Under the pieces are notes generated by a model. That model worked only from the letters and a program-made list of their open reading frames with translations. It was not told the DNA's origin and searched no databases. From CBDDIP01 sp965229005 (GTDB lineage Bacteria > Actinomycetota > Acidimicrobiia > Acidimicrobiales > Ilumatobacteraceae), in the NCBI GenBank assembly GCA_965229005.1, contig CBDDIP010000002.1, forward strand, positions 3,162,001-3,226,000: a stretch of DNA of 64,000 nt, read 5' to 3'. This document shows, in pieces, positions 28,173 to 35,947 of this stretch; position 1 is the first letter of the stretch; the number at the start of each line of letters is the position of its first letter. The translations under genes and the position numbers were made by a program.

Positions 28173-28832
28173 ATGAGCACAGCAACCATCGATCGACCGG
28201 TCGAAGGACCGGCACCGATCACACCGCCAGTCGTCGCCCTCAAGCGGCGCACCATCGACACCGTGCTGATCAGCTTCGGCGTCGTGGCCACCGTGGTGTT
28301 CGCCGTCGCCGGCGCACTCCTCACCTGGGGCCACAACTTCTCCGCCGACTACGTGCACGACGAGCTGGCGTCACAGAACATCAGCTTCCCGAGCGCCGAG
28401 CAGCTGACCACCGAGAAGCGGACCGACCTGCTCGGCTTCGCCGGCCAGAAGCTGACCACCGGTGAAGGCGCCGAGGCCTACGCCAGCTACATCAACGGCC
28501 ACTTGCAGGGCATCGCCGAGGGCGCCACCTACGCCGATCTCGGCACACCCGAGCGGGCCGCCAAGGCCGAGGTCCAGGCCGCCATCGACGCCGGCAAGCC
28601 GCAGGCCGAGATCGACACCCTGCAGGCAACCGCATCGAAGATCACGGGTCAGCGCGACTCGCTCTTCCGTGGCGAGACCCTGCGTGGCCTGCTGCTGTCG
28701 GCCTTCGCCTGGTCGAAGGTCGGCGCCATCGCCGGCTACGCCGCCATCGGGGCCTTCATCGCCAGCGGCCTCATGCTGGTCCTGTCGGTGCTGGGGATGT
28801 TCCACCATCGCAAGGTGGCCAAGGTCGCCTGA
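28173..28832 (+). CDS. Two-TM membrane protein with periplasmic coiled region
   Basis: 219 residues. The N-terminal membrane segment is VLISFGVVATVVFAVAGALLTWG, and a second lies near the C-terminus (GAIAGYAAIGAFIASGLMLVLSVLGMF). Between them is a roughly 130-residue Ala/Glu/Gln-rich region (AKAEVQAAIDAGKPQAEIDTLQATASKITGQ) likely outside the membrane. ATG 28173 follows GGGAGG. No family recognised. It is divergent from the fasciclin operon and may share its DosR-box-like site. Confidence 0.75.
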   Translation: MSTATIDRPVEGPAPITPPVVALKRRTIDTVLISFGVVATVVFAVAGALLTWGHNFSADYVHDELASQNISFPSAEQLTTEKRTDLLGFAGQKLTTGEGAEAYASYINGHLQGIAEGATYADLGTPERAAKAEVQAAIDAGKPQAEIDTLQATASKITGQRDSLFRGETLRGLLLSAFAWSKVGAIAGYAAIGAFIASGLMLVLSVLGMFHHRKVAKVA

Positions 28833-28885
28833 GCGACCTGCCCCTGAACTGCCACCCCTCCCTGGCGACAGGGGCGGGAACGAAC

Positions 28886-28915
28886 GAAGGCCCCGGGCAC
28901 CAGCCCGGGGCCTTC
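28886..28915. terminator. GC-rich hairpin terminator
   Basis: A perfect 13-bp stem (GAAGGCCCCGGGC with its complement) and an ACCA loop lie 54 bp after the membrane-protein stop. It precedes the next plus-strand gene. Confidence 0.75.
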
Positions 28916-29014
28916 GCCGTTGTCGGCATGGCTGCGCAGGCAACCCGCTGTGAACGCCTTCTGTCGCGGGAAAAGCACGTTGCACGTGGAAAACCGTCGA
29001 CACAAACTGAGCTC

Positions 29015-30130
29015 GTGGACGATGTGGACGAGGTGACCGACGAGGCGCTGGACGCAGTGACGGCGTGGTGCTCCTCCGACCCGGAGACGGCGACGTCGTT
29101 GCTCGAAGGCGAACCGGCCAGCTGGGTGCGAGCGCTGCAGCGGGCGTGGCTGCGCACGGCCCCACGAGAGGTCGACTGGTACGCCCCCTTGGTCTGGCTG
29201 CTCCTCGACCGTCCTGGCGGTGAGGAAGCGATCCGTTCCGCGCTCGGCGACGACGAGGTGCTCACCTCGCTCGTTGCTCGTCAACGCGGCAACACGTGGT
29301 GTGCCGAGGCGATCGGCGTCGAACGCTGCGGCCGCGCTCACGCGCGTCAGATCATCGACACCTTCGATCAGGATGCCGTGAACGCCGACGAGCGCAGACG
29401 AAGGGCCCTCCTCGAAAGCGAGCGGCTGTGCTGGTACCGCGATGTCGGTCACTTCGGAGATCTACGTCCGGACGTGTGGGTCCGGTGGATCCTCGCCGCC
29501 GTCGACGAGGCCCGCGATCATGACCATGCGCTGTTCATGATCGGCGAGTTCTCGCTGAGCGAGCTCGTCGACGATCACCCAGACACAAAGCCCGACTTCG
29601 TTCGCGCGGCGCGGACCAACCCGAACATCGCTCGGGTGCTGCAGATCCTCGAGCAGGACGCGGCCATGTTCGGCTCGCGCCCCGAGGATCTGTGGTGGCA
29701 CGATTCGTCGGCCCACGCCGATGACTCGCGTAGGTTCGCGGCGGTGACGAACGATCCTCGGGTGACGGTCATCGGGCTCGACCACATCGTGCTGACGTGC
29801 ACCGATGTGAACGTGACGTTGGCGTGGTACCTGGACGAGCTCGGGCTGGCTCCGGTGCGCGTCGACGACTGGCGCGCCGGTCGAGCGCCGTTCCCGTCCG
29901 TCCGCGTCGACGAGCGCACGATCATCGATCTGATCGAGGGCACGCCCACGGACGACCGGCTCGATCACGTCTGCCTCGTCGTCGAGCCGACCGATCTCGC
30001 TGCGATCGTCGCGTCGCGCCGATTCGATGTGCTCGAGGGCCCGGTCGCGCGCTACGGCGCGCAGGGCAACGGCACATCGATCTACATCCGCGACCCCGAC
30101 GGCACCACTGTCGAGCTTCGCCACTACTGA
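29015..30130 (+). CDS. Unknown N-terminal domain fused to a VOC (glyoxalase-like) domain
   Basis: About 371 residues from GTG 29015 (VDDVDEVTDEALDAV); the frame is open back to ATG 28928 just after a terminator, but those codons look non-coding. Residues 1-240 are acidic and helical with many Trp (WVRALQRAWLRTAPREVDWYAPLVWLLLDRP) and no family I know. The C-terminal part is a vicinal-oxygen-chelate domain: VIGLDHIVLTCTDVNVTLAWYLDELGL, LDHVCLVVEPTDL and YIRDPDGTTVELRHY. No stop separates the two, so it is a fusion. Metal ligands would be the His of GLDHI and Glu of VELR. Confidence 0.7.
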   Translation: MDDVDEVTDEALDAVTAWCSSDPETATSLLEGEPASWVRALQRAWLRTAPREVDWYAPLVWLLLDRPGGEEAIRSALGDDEVLTSLVARQRGNTWCAEAIGVERCGRAHARQIIDTFDQDAVNADERRRRALLESERLCWYRDVGHFGDLRPDVWVRWILAAVDEARDHDHALFMIGEFSLSELVDDHPDTKPDFVRAARTNPNIARVLQILEQDAAMFGSRPEDLWWHDSSAHADDSRRFAAVTNDPRVTVIGLDHIVLTCTDVNVTLAWYLDELGLAPVRVDDWRAGRAPFPSVRVDERTIIDLIEGTPTDDRLDHVCLVVEPTDLAAIVASRRFDVLEGPVARYGAQGNGTSIYIRDPDGTTVELRHY

Positions 30131-30138
30131 ATCCCGAA

Positions 30139-30185
30139 AACTGGATGTCTGGGCGCGGCACATTGCCGCGCCCAGACATCCAGTT
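30139..30185. terminator. Perfect 21-bp-stem hairpin, member of a dispersed family
   Basis: The left arm 30139-30159 begins AACTGGATGTCTG; the loop is ACATT; the right arm is 30165-30185. It starts nine bases after the VOC-fusion stop, so it likely terminates it. The outer arm AACTGGATGTCTG is also found in the hairpin at 42615-42659. Confidence 0.8.
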
Positions 30186-30199
30186 GTGGGCCAACGACA

Positions 30200-30229
30200 A
30201 AGGCCCAGATCCCTGGGGACCTGGGCCTT
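30200..30229 (-). terminator. Terminator downstream of tRNA-Ala
   Basis: A 13-bp stem with one mismatch (30200-30212 with 30217-30229, loop CTGG). On the minus strand it lies seven bases beyond the tRNA 3' end and is followed by TTTGTCGTT. Confidence 0.7.
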
Positions 30230-30235
30230 CACACG

Positions 30236-30308
30236 TGGAGCTGAGGGGAATTGAACCCCTGACCTCTTCCATGCCATGGAAGCGCTCTGCCAACTGAGCT
30301 ACAGCCCC
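30236..30308 (-). tRNA. tRNA-Ala (anticodon GGC)
   Basis: The minus strand reads GGGGCTGTAGCTCAGTTGGC onward: a 7-bp acceptor stem (one G-U pair), D arm with TAGCTCAGTTGGCAGAGC, anticodon stem CTTCC/GGAAG with loop ATGGCAT (anticodon GGC), and T arm with GGTTCAATTCC. 73 nt, discriminator A, CCA not encoded. Confidence 0.95.
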
Positions 30309-30367
30309 GTGCGAGTCGGAGACGCTACCAGCGCGACCCCGTCAACCAAAACGCGATCGACGCCGGA

Positions 30368-30949
30368 TCAGAACGTCCGACGCGAACGCAGGCGCGAACG
30401 CAACGGCCCGACGGCCAGCCGTACCGCCAACGTGATCACCACAGCGGAGACGAGCACCCGCAGCAGGATCGGCATCGACACGAGTGCCGGAGCGACGACC
30501 AACGAGACGAGCAGTGACACCGGGTAGATCCACAGCACGTCGGTGACGATCCGCTTCCACAGCGACCGCGGCGGCTCGGCGCGAGCCGGCAGCTCGAACC
30601 AGTTCTCCACACCAACGGTGCGGTGCACCCGCTCGGCCAGCACGAACGGCGCCGCCTGGGCCATCAACGCTGCCCGTTGCGGCGAGCGCTCCCACAGGCG
30701 CAGGTGCAACCCGTCGGTGAACCGGAAGATCACCTGGAAGTCGCCGCCGTCAGGACCGGGGCTGAGCACCGCAGCCCCGAGGCTGCCTTCGAACTTGGCC
30801 ACGATGCGGATCGTCTCGTCCGCCCAGTTGAGGAACTGGCGCTCGAATCCGGGCCGCACGGTGCGAGACACCGTCAACGTGACGGGTTCATCGGCGATGC
30901 GTGGCAGCTGAGAGGTATCGAAGGGGCCGGACAGGGTGAGCGAGGACAT
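30368..30949 (-). CDS. Antibiotic-biosynthesis-monooxygenase-like domain with two membrane segments
   Basis: 193 residues from ATG 30949 (MSSLTLSGPFDTSQL). The first part is ABM/dimeric alpha-beta barrel-like: PVTLTVSRTVRPGFERQFLNWADETIRIVAKFEGSLGAAVLSP, FQVIFRFTDGLHLRLWERS. The C-terminal part has IYPVSLLVSLVVAPALVSMPILLRVLVSAVVITLAVRLAV, two membrane helices. The pattern matches the membrane-anchored ABM (YgiN-like) proteins often annotated in actinobacteria; the reaction is unknown. Confidence 0.75.
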   Translation of the reverse strand: MSSLTLSGPFDTSQLPRIADEPVTLTVSRTVRPGFERQFLNWADETIRIVAKFEGSLGAAVLSPGPDGGDFQVIFRFTDGLHLRLWERSPQRAALMAQAAPFVLAERVHRTVGVENWFELPARAEPPRSLWKRIVTDVLWIYPVSLLVSLVVAPALVSMPILLRVLVSAVVITLAVRLAVGPLRSRLRSRRTF

Positions 30950-31015
30950 GACGTGGAGCGATTCAGTGGAACGTGCGGAGCCATCAACACTAGAGATGGA
31001 ACGGTTGTTCCCATC

Positions 31016-31036
31016 GGTGACGCTGATCACGTCACC
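31016..31036. terminator. Short hairpin downstream of rsfS
   Basis: GGTGACG and CGTCACC are separated by seven bases in the 105-bp gap. A weak candidate terminator for the nadD-LCP-rsfS operon on the minus strand. Confidence 0.35.
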
Positions 31037-31054
31037 CGCAGGCCGCGCTGTGGA

Positions 31055-31438
31055 TCAGTCGGCTGCGGGTGCCGGCTGCCAGTCGATCCGGGGCACGTCG
31101 CGGTACAGCCGCTCGATCTCGTAGTACGTGCGCAGCTCCTCACTGAACACGTGCACCATCACATCGCCGTAGTCCATCAGCACCCACTGCTGCTCGGACA
31201 CGCCCTCGACGCGCAGCGGCGAGCGGCCGTGCTGCTCGCGCACCACCTCCTCCACCTCGTCGACCAGCGTGCGCACCAGGCGCCGGTTGTTGGCGCTGGT
31301 GATGACGAAGTACTCGGTGATCGCCAGCACGTCGCCGACGAACAGCACGATGGTGTCATCGGCCTTCTTGTCGTCGGCGGCGATCGCTGCGGTGATCGCC
31401 AGCAACTTCGCGCTTTGATCCTTGGGCTGCGCCATCAC
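31055..31438 (-). CDS. rsfS: Ribosomal silencing factor RsfS
   Basis: 127 residues of the RsfS/YbeB/Iojap family, which binds ribosomal protein L14 and blocks subunit joining when nutrients are low. Motifs: KKADDTIVLFVGDVLAITEYFVITSANNRRLVRTLVDEVEE, QWVLMDYGDVMVHVFSEELRTYYEIERLYRD. The start is either GTG 31438 overlapping the previous stop (GTGA) or ATG 31435. The nadD-LCP-rsfS order is common in actinobacteria. Confidence 0.95.
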   Translation of the reverse strand: MMAQPKDQSAKLLAITAAIAADDKKADDTIVLFVGDVLAITEYFVITSANNRRLVRTLVDEVEEVVREQHGRSPLRVEGVSEQQWVLMDYGDVMVHVFSEELRTYYEIERLYRDVPRIDWQPAPAAD

Positions 31439-32661
31439 GGCTCCGTGTCGGGGGTGCTCGACGACGAGGTGGCCACGACGTCCTTGCGGCTGAGGTAATC
31501 GGTGCCGAGCACGATGGTGACGTCGATGCCCTCGACGAGCTCGGTCACCTTCGGGAAGTCGACCTCGCCGAACAGGCCATTGGTCTGCTCGGCCTTCGAG
31601 CGGTCGAGCTCGTCGTAGACGTAGATGTCGGTGCCTGGTTGCGAGGCGCCGTTGAGGCTCACCGACAGCACGTTGCCGCCGAGGAACATGATCGCCTTGA
31701 TCGTCTCCTTCACCTGCGCCTCGTACCCGGTCGGAGCTTCCAGGCGGAACACGAGCCCGGGCAACGGAGCCGACACCGACGCCGGCGAGATGCTGGCGAA
31801 CACCAGGACGGCCTCGGCCCGGTCGAGCTCCTCGACGTCGAGGCCGTCAGGGTTGATGTCGTCGGGGGCAGGATCGGCGGGCAACCCGCGCGACCCGACT
31901 GCACCGGCGAACAGCTGCGGCACCAACGTCTCGAACGAGGTGATCGGCAACGTCGTCAAGGGGGCGGAGGTGTTCACCGGCACCGAGGGCTGGCCCTTGC
32001 CGGTGCCGATCGCCGCAGCGACCGACGCCCAGAACGCCTCGAGGTTCGGGCGGCGGACGCGTTCCTGCTCGCTCGAGTCGCGCGACGTCAGCACCTGCAC
32101 GGCCTCGTCGGCCGACAGCGATCGCTGGCCGGCCGGGAAGATCGTCTCGACGACTCCACTCGCGTCACTGAGAACGTCGTCGGGGAGATCGACACCGATC
32201 GGCGCCAACGGCAGGAACAGCGCAGCGGCTTCCTCCGGCGTGGCGACGGACCAGAAGTCCAACGTGACGGACAGCGTGCTCTCCACGGCCAAGGCGAGCC
32301 CGTCGGGACCACCGTCGATGAAGGCCTGCTGCAACGTGATGCGCACATCACCCGAGCCCGACGTCGAGTCCGAGTTGACGGGCACCGAGATGATGCTGCC
32401 GCCGGGGTTGTTGTACGGGCTGAGCACGAACACCGTGGTGCTGGTGAGCACGCCATCGGCGTCGAGCGTGGCGAACAGGCCGGTGGACGTGCCAGGCAGC
32501 GGCTTCACCGGCAGTTCGCTGACCGCACTCTTCGACGCCTTGTAGTTCTTGAGCGCGACCGCGCCGCCGACGAGCATCGCCGCGACCGCGACGACCGCCA
32601 GCACGTTCAGCCCGACCATCAGGCCGGTGCGACGCTTGCGACGCCCATCGAGCGCCGTCAC
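31435..32661 (-). CDS. LCP/LytR_C-like membrane protein with degenerate LCP motif
   Basis: 408 residues. A cytoplasmic basic start, one membrane segment (GLMVGLNVLAVVAVAAMLVGGAVAL), then an extracellular region resembling an LCP domain (ITLQQAFIDGGPDGLALAVESTLSVTLDFWSVA). A LytR_C domain ends with VTELVEGIDVTIVLGTDYL. In active LytR-CpsA-Psr enzymes the S-[IL]-P-R-D motif carries the catalytic Arg; here the matching place reads ISVPVNSDS, so transferase activity is doubtful. GTG 32661 overlaps the nadD stop by four bases. Confidence 0.75.
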   Translation of the reverse strand: MTALDGRRKRRTGLMVGLNVLAVVAVAAMLVGGAVALKNYKASKSAVSELPVKPLPGTSTGLFATLDADGVLTSTTVFVLSPYNNPGGSIISVPVNSDSTSGSGDVRITLQQAFIDGGPDGLALAVESTLSVTLDFWSVATPEEAAALFLPLAPIGVDLPDDVLSDASGVVETIFPAGQRSLSADEAVQVLTSRDSSEQERVRRPNLEAFWASVAAAIGTGKGQPSVPVNTSAPLTTLPITSFETLVPQLFAGAVGSRGLPADPAPDDINPDGLDVEELDRAEAVLVFASISPASVSAPLPGLVFRLEAPTGYEAQVKETIKAIMFLGGNVLSVSLNGASQPGTDIYVYDELDRSKAEQTNGLFGEVDFPKVTELVEGIDVTIVLGTDYLSRKDVVATSSSSTPDTEP

Positions 32662-33275
32662 GCGGGCACCTGCGCAGCGAACAGGCCACGCCGCTCGATG
32701 ATGTCGAGCACCGGTTCGGTGACCAGGTAGTCCAGCGGCCTGCCGTCGCTGAACCGGGCCCGCAGATCGGTGCTGGACACCTCGAGACGAGGCACCTCCA
32801 CACGCGTCCAGGCGAACCCGTCGGGGAGCTCCACCGGTGTGCCCGGCCGGTCGACGACGACGAGCGTGGACCGCTTGGCCACCTCGTCGTAGCGCTCCCA
32901 CGTCGTGATCCCCGCCGCAGCATCGTCACCGACGATCGTGAACAGGTCGGCGTCGGGATACACCGACGCCAGCTCGGCGAGCGTGTCGGCGGTGTAGCTC
33001 GGCCCACCGCGCTCGATCTCGAACGCGCTGGCCACCAACCCCTCGACGTCGCCGACGGCGGCCTCGACCATCGCCATGCGATCGTCCGCTGGCGTGATCG
33101 CCCGTGCGCCCTGCTTCTGCCAGGGAACGTTGGCGACCATCAGCACGACCAGGTCCAGATCGAGCGCGTGGCGCACGTTGACCGCGGTGACGAGATGACC
33201 GACGTGCGGAGGGTCGAACGTGCCGCCGAAGAGCCCCACGCGACGGGGGTTGGCAACTCGGTCGGCAGAGGGCAC
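32658..33275 (-). CDS. nadD: Nicotinate-nucleotide adenylyltransferase
   Basis: 205 residues from GTG 33275 (VPSADRVANPRRVGLF); an in-frame ATG at 33344 would add 23 residues. The nucleotidyltransferase signature is GLFGGTFDPPHVGHLV (HxGH); VGDDAAAGITTW and EVSSTDLRARFSDG are typical of NadD. It makes deamido-NAD from nicotinate mononucleotide and ATP. First gene of the nadD-LCP-rsfS operon, all coupled by 4-bp overlaps. Confidence 0.93.
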   Translation of the reverse strand: MPSADRVANPRRVGLFGGTFDPPHVGHLVTAVNVRHALDLDLVVLMVANVPWQKQGARAITPADDRMAMVEAAVGDVEGLVASAFEIERGGPSYTADTLAELASVYPDADLFTIVGDDAAAGITTWERYDEVAKRSTLVVVDRPGTPVELPDGFAWTRVEVPRLEVSSTDLRARFSDGRPLDYLVTEPVLDIIERRGLFAAQVPA

Positions 33276-33596
33276 GGGCCACGAGTGTAGGGGTCGCCGA
33301 ACAATCGACGGAGGCGGTCGAAAACCGTCACGCCTGGCCGACACAACGAGCGGAGGAGTCGCCCTTACCCGAAAAAAGTCTCACACCCAACCTTTACCCA
33401 CTTCTGACGGGACATTTCCGCACCGATGTAGTACTGTGACCCGTCCCCCCAAATCCGAACCCCCCTCGGAGCAACGGGCGACACCCACACAGGGTGACCG
33501 CGCGTGCCCGGATCAGGACTTTGCTCACCGCCAGTGGCGAACGGCACATTGAGCCCCGAAATGCCACCACGAACGAACAAGTTGAGAACAGCTGCC
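33276..33596. other. 321-bp spacer upstream of sigma factor; possible promoter and long leader
   Basis: This divergent gap contains a relatively AT-rich stretch (about 33365-33440). CTGACG at 33404-33409 and TAGTAC at 33429-33434 could be -35 and -10 elements for the sigma gene (19-bp spacing, imperfect), giving a leader of about 150 nt. No convincing small gene was found in it. Confidence 0.35.
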
Positions 33597-34424
33597 ATGA
33601 ACGACTCCATCGGACTCTACCTGAACGACATCGGCAAGGTGTCCCTCCTCAATGCTGAGGAGGAGCGCGAATTGTCTCGCGTCATCGAAGCCGGCCGCGA
33701 CGCGGCCGAGCGTCTCGCCAAGGGCGAAAAGGGCGCGGCTCTCAAGGCTGCAGTGGCCAAGGCCGCCAGTGCCAAGGACCGCTTCATCCGCTCCAACCTC
33801 CGACTGGTGGTCTCCATCGCCCGCCGGTACCCCCTGCCGCAGGGCATGGACCTGTTGGACCTCATCCAGGAGGGCAACCTCGGCCTCGAGCACGCCGTCG
33901 ACAAGTTCGACTGGCGCCGTGGCTTCAAGTTCTCCACCTATGCCACCTTCTGGATCCGCCAGGCGATCGGCCGTGCGCTCGACCAGAAGGCCAGCCTCAT
34001 CCGCATCCCCGGTGATCGCTCCGCCAGCCTGCGCGCTGCGCTGCGTCAGGCGTCCGGCGACGGCGAGACGCTCGACGTCGGCAACGCCGAACTGCACCGC
34101 CTCACCACGCCGGTGTCGCTGGACAAGACCATCGGCGACGATGGCGACGCCACCCTCGGCGACCTGATGGCCAACGGCGACGGCACCCCCGAAGACGCCG
34201 TCATGGCGATGGTCGACAGCGAACTGCTCGACGAGCTGCTCGGCACTCTGGACAAGCGGGCCCGCTACGCCGTCGAGGCTCGCTTCGGTCTGCTCGACGG
34301 TGAGCGCAAGAGCTTCCGCGAGGTCGGCGAGAACCTGGGCGTCACCGCCGAGGCCGCACGCCGCTTGGTGTCCCGCGCGGTCGCCGGACTGCGTGAAGAC
34401 GCCGTCCGCATCCTCGCTGCCTGA
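33597..34424 (+). CDS. RNA polymerase sigma-70 family factor (group 2-like)
   Basis: 275 residues. Region 1.2 (MNDSIGLYLNDIGKVSLLNAEEERELSRVIE), region 2 (NLRLVVSIARRYPLPQGMDLLDLIQEGNLGL, FKFSTYATFWIRQAIGRALDQ) and region 4 (ARYAVEARFGLLDGERKSFREVGENLGV) are clear; region 1.1 is absent and region 3 looks short. The -35-recognition helix reads TAEAARRLVSRAVAGLR, unlike the ERIRQIE consensus of principal sigma factors, so it is likely an alternative (SigB/HrdA-like) factor. Its start is ATG 33597 or possibly ATG 33561. Confidence 0.88.
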   Translation: MNDSIGLYLNDIGKVSLLNAEEERELSRVIEAGRDAAERLAKGEKGAALKAAVAKAASAKDRFIRSNLRLVVSIARRYPLPQGMDLLDLIQEGNLGLEHAVDKFDWRRGFKFSTYATFWIRQAIGRALDQKASLIRIPGDRSASLRAALRQASGDGETLDVGNAELHRLTTPVSLDKTIGDDGDATLGDLMANGDGTPEDAVMAMVDSELLDELLGTLDKRARYAVEARFGLLDGERKSFREVGENLGVTAEAARRLVSRAVAGLREDAVRILAA

Positions 34425-34448
34425 TCCTGGGCCGCCTGACTGATTGAC

Positions 34449-34468
34449 GGCTGCCTGAACCGGCAGCC
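34449..34468 (+). terminator. Short hairpin after the sigma gene
   Basis: GGCTGCC and GGCAGCC are separated by TGAACC, 25 bp after the sigma-factor stop and 18 bp before the next gene. A modest candidate terminator. Confidence 0.4.
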
Positions 34469-34486
34469 CACTACGCTGCCAACGCC

Positions 34487-35935
34487 ATGAAGATCGGTGT
34501 GCTGGTCGTCGCGTACAACGCCGAGAGCACGCTCGTCGACGTCCTCGATCGCATCCCGTCCAGCGTGCAGTTGCAGCTGGCCGAGGTGCTCGTGCAGGAC
34601 GACCACTCGGTGGACGACACGTTCGGTGTCGCCTCCGACTACGCATCACGGCCGAATCATCTGCCGCTCACGGTGCTGCGCCACCCGGAGAACCTGGGCT
34701 ACGGCGGCAACCAGAAGACCGGCTACACCTACGCCATCAACCACGGTTGGGACGTCGTGGTCATGCTGCACGGCGACGGCCAGTACGCGCCGGAGATCAT
34801 GGGCGACCTGATCGCGCCGATCGTCGACGGCCACGCCGACGCCGTGTTCGGGTCGCGCATGATGGAGCGCGGCCAAGCCCGCAAGGGCGGCATGCCGATG
34901 TACAAGTTCGTCGGCAACCGCATCCTGTCCACGTTCCAGAACGCGACCACGGGGGCCAAGCTCAGCGAGTGGCACTCGGGCTACCGCGCCTACCGCGTGT
35001 CGACCTTGGCCGAGCTGCCGTTCATCGGCAACTCCGACGGGTTCGACTTCGACACGGAGATCATCCTCCAGCTGCTCGATGCCAAGAAGCGCATCGTCGA
35101 GGTGCCGATCCCGACGTACTACGGCGACGAGATCTGTCACGTCAACGGGCTGCAGTACGCCCGCGACGTCGCCATCGACACGGTGAAGTACCGCCTCGGT
35201 CGATCCGGGTTCGGTGGCGGTCACGTCGGCAGGGTGCGTGAGCCGTACGCGTTCAAGCCGTCGCCGTACAGCTCGCACGGTCGCGTGCTGCAGATGCTCG
35301 AGGCCCGTCCGCCGTTGCGCGTGCTGGACGTCGGCTGCGGCCCTGGGTGGTTGGCAGCCGGGCTCTCGGACCTCGGCCACCAGGTCACCGGCGTGGACGT
35401 CGCAGCCGACGATGGCGTCGAGACGCGCATGCACCGCTTCCTGCGAGCCGACCTCGAGCAGGGCATACCCGACGAAGCAGGCGGGGACTTCGACGTGGTC
35501 GTCGCCGCCGACATCGTCGAGCACCTGCGCCAGCCGCAGCAGCTGCTGGAGGCGATGTCGCAGCGCGTGCGCCCTGGCGGCACGGTCGTGATCAGCGTGC
35601 CCAACTTCGGTCACTGGTATCCACGCGCACGCGTCGCCGCCGGCCTGTTCGACTACGACCAGCGCGGCATCCTCGATCGCACTCATCTGCGCTTCTTCAC
35701 CCGGCGGTCCTTCCTGCGCATGGCCAAGGAGGCCGGCCTGGAGCCCGTGTCCAAGCGGCACACCGGTCTCCCGCTCGACGCGCTGGGTGTCGCCGACGTG
35801 AAGCCGGTCGCGGCAACGGTCGGACGACTCGATCGCGCCCTGGTGCGCATGTGGCCGACGATGTTCGCCTACCAGTTCGTGTACGAGCTGGCGCCGTGGC
35901 GAGCGGGTGCGCTTCGCCACGAGTCACCGCGCTGA
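34487..35935 (+). CDS. Fused family-2 glycosyltransferase and SAM methyltransferase
   Basis: 482 residues. Residues 1-235 are a GT2/dolichyl-phosphate-mannose-synthase-like domain: IGVLVVAYNAESTLVDVLDRIP, LHGDGQYAPEIMGDL (DxD-like), RILSTFQNATTGAKLSEWHSGYRAYR. From about residue 265 a class I methyltransferase follows: LRVLDVGCGPGWLAAGLSDLGHQVTGVDVAADDG, VVVAADIVEHLRQPQQLLEAM and RPGGTVVISVPNFGHW. It likely acts in envelope glycan or glycolipid synthesis at the membrane. The following gene is a polytopic membrane protein 12 bp away. Confidence 0.88.
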   Translation: MKIGVLVVAYNAESTLVDVLDRIPSSVQLQLAEVLVQDDHSVDDTFGVASDYASRPNHLPLTVLRHPENLGYGGNQKTGYTYAINHGWDVVVMLHGDGQYAPEIMGDLIAPIVDGHADAVFGSRMMERGQARKGGMPMYKFVGNRILSTFQNATTGAKLSEWHSGYRAYRVSTLAELPFIGNSDGFDFDTEIILQLLDAKKRIVEVPIPTYYGDEICHVNGLQYARDVAIDTVKYRLGRSGFGGGHVGRVREPYAFKPSPYSSHGRVLQMLEARPPLRVLDVGCGPGWLAAGLSDLGHQVTGVDVAADDGVETRMHRFLRADLEQGIPDEAGGDFDVVVAADIVEHLRQPQQLLEAMSQRVRPGGTVVISVPNFGHWYPRARVAAGLFDYDQRGILDRTHLRFFTRRSFLRMAKEAGLEPVSKRHTGLPLDALGVADVKPVAATVGRLDRALVRMWPTMFAYQFVYELAPWRAGALRHESPR

Positions 35936-35947
35936 GTTGCATCGCTG

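Noticed and set aside
33561..34424. Using ATG 33561 as the sigma-factor start
   Set aside because: Region 1.2 of the protein begins at MNDSIGLYL (33597); the added 12 residues show no conserved features. Not fully excluded.
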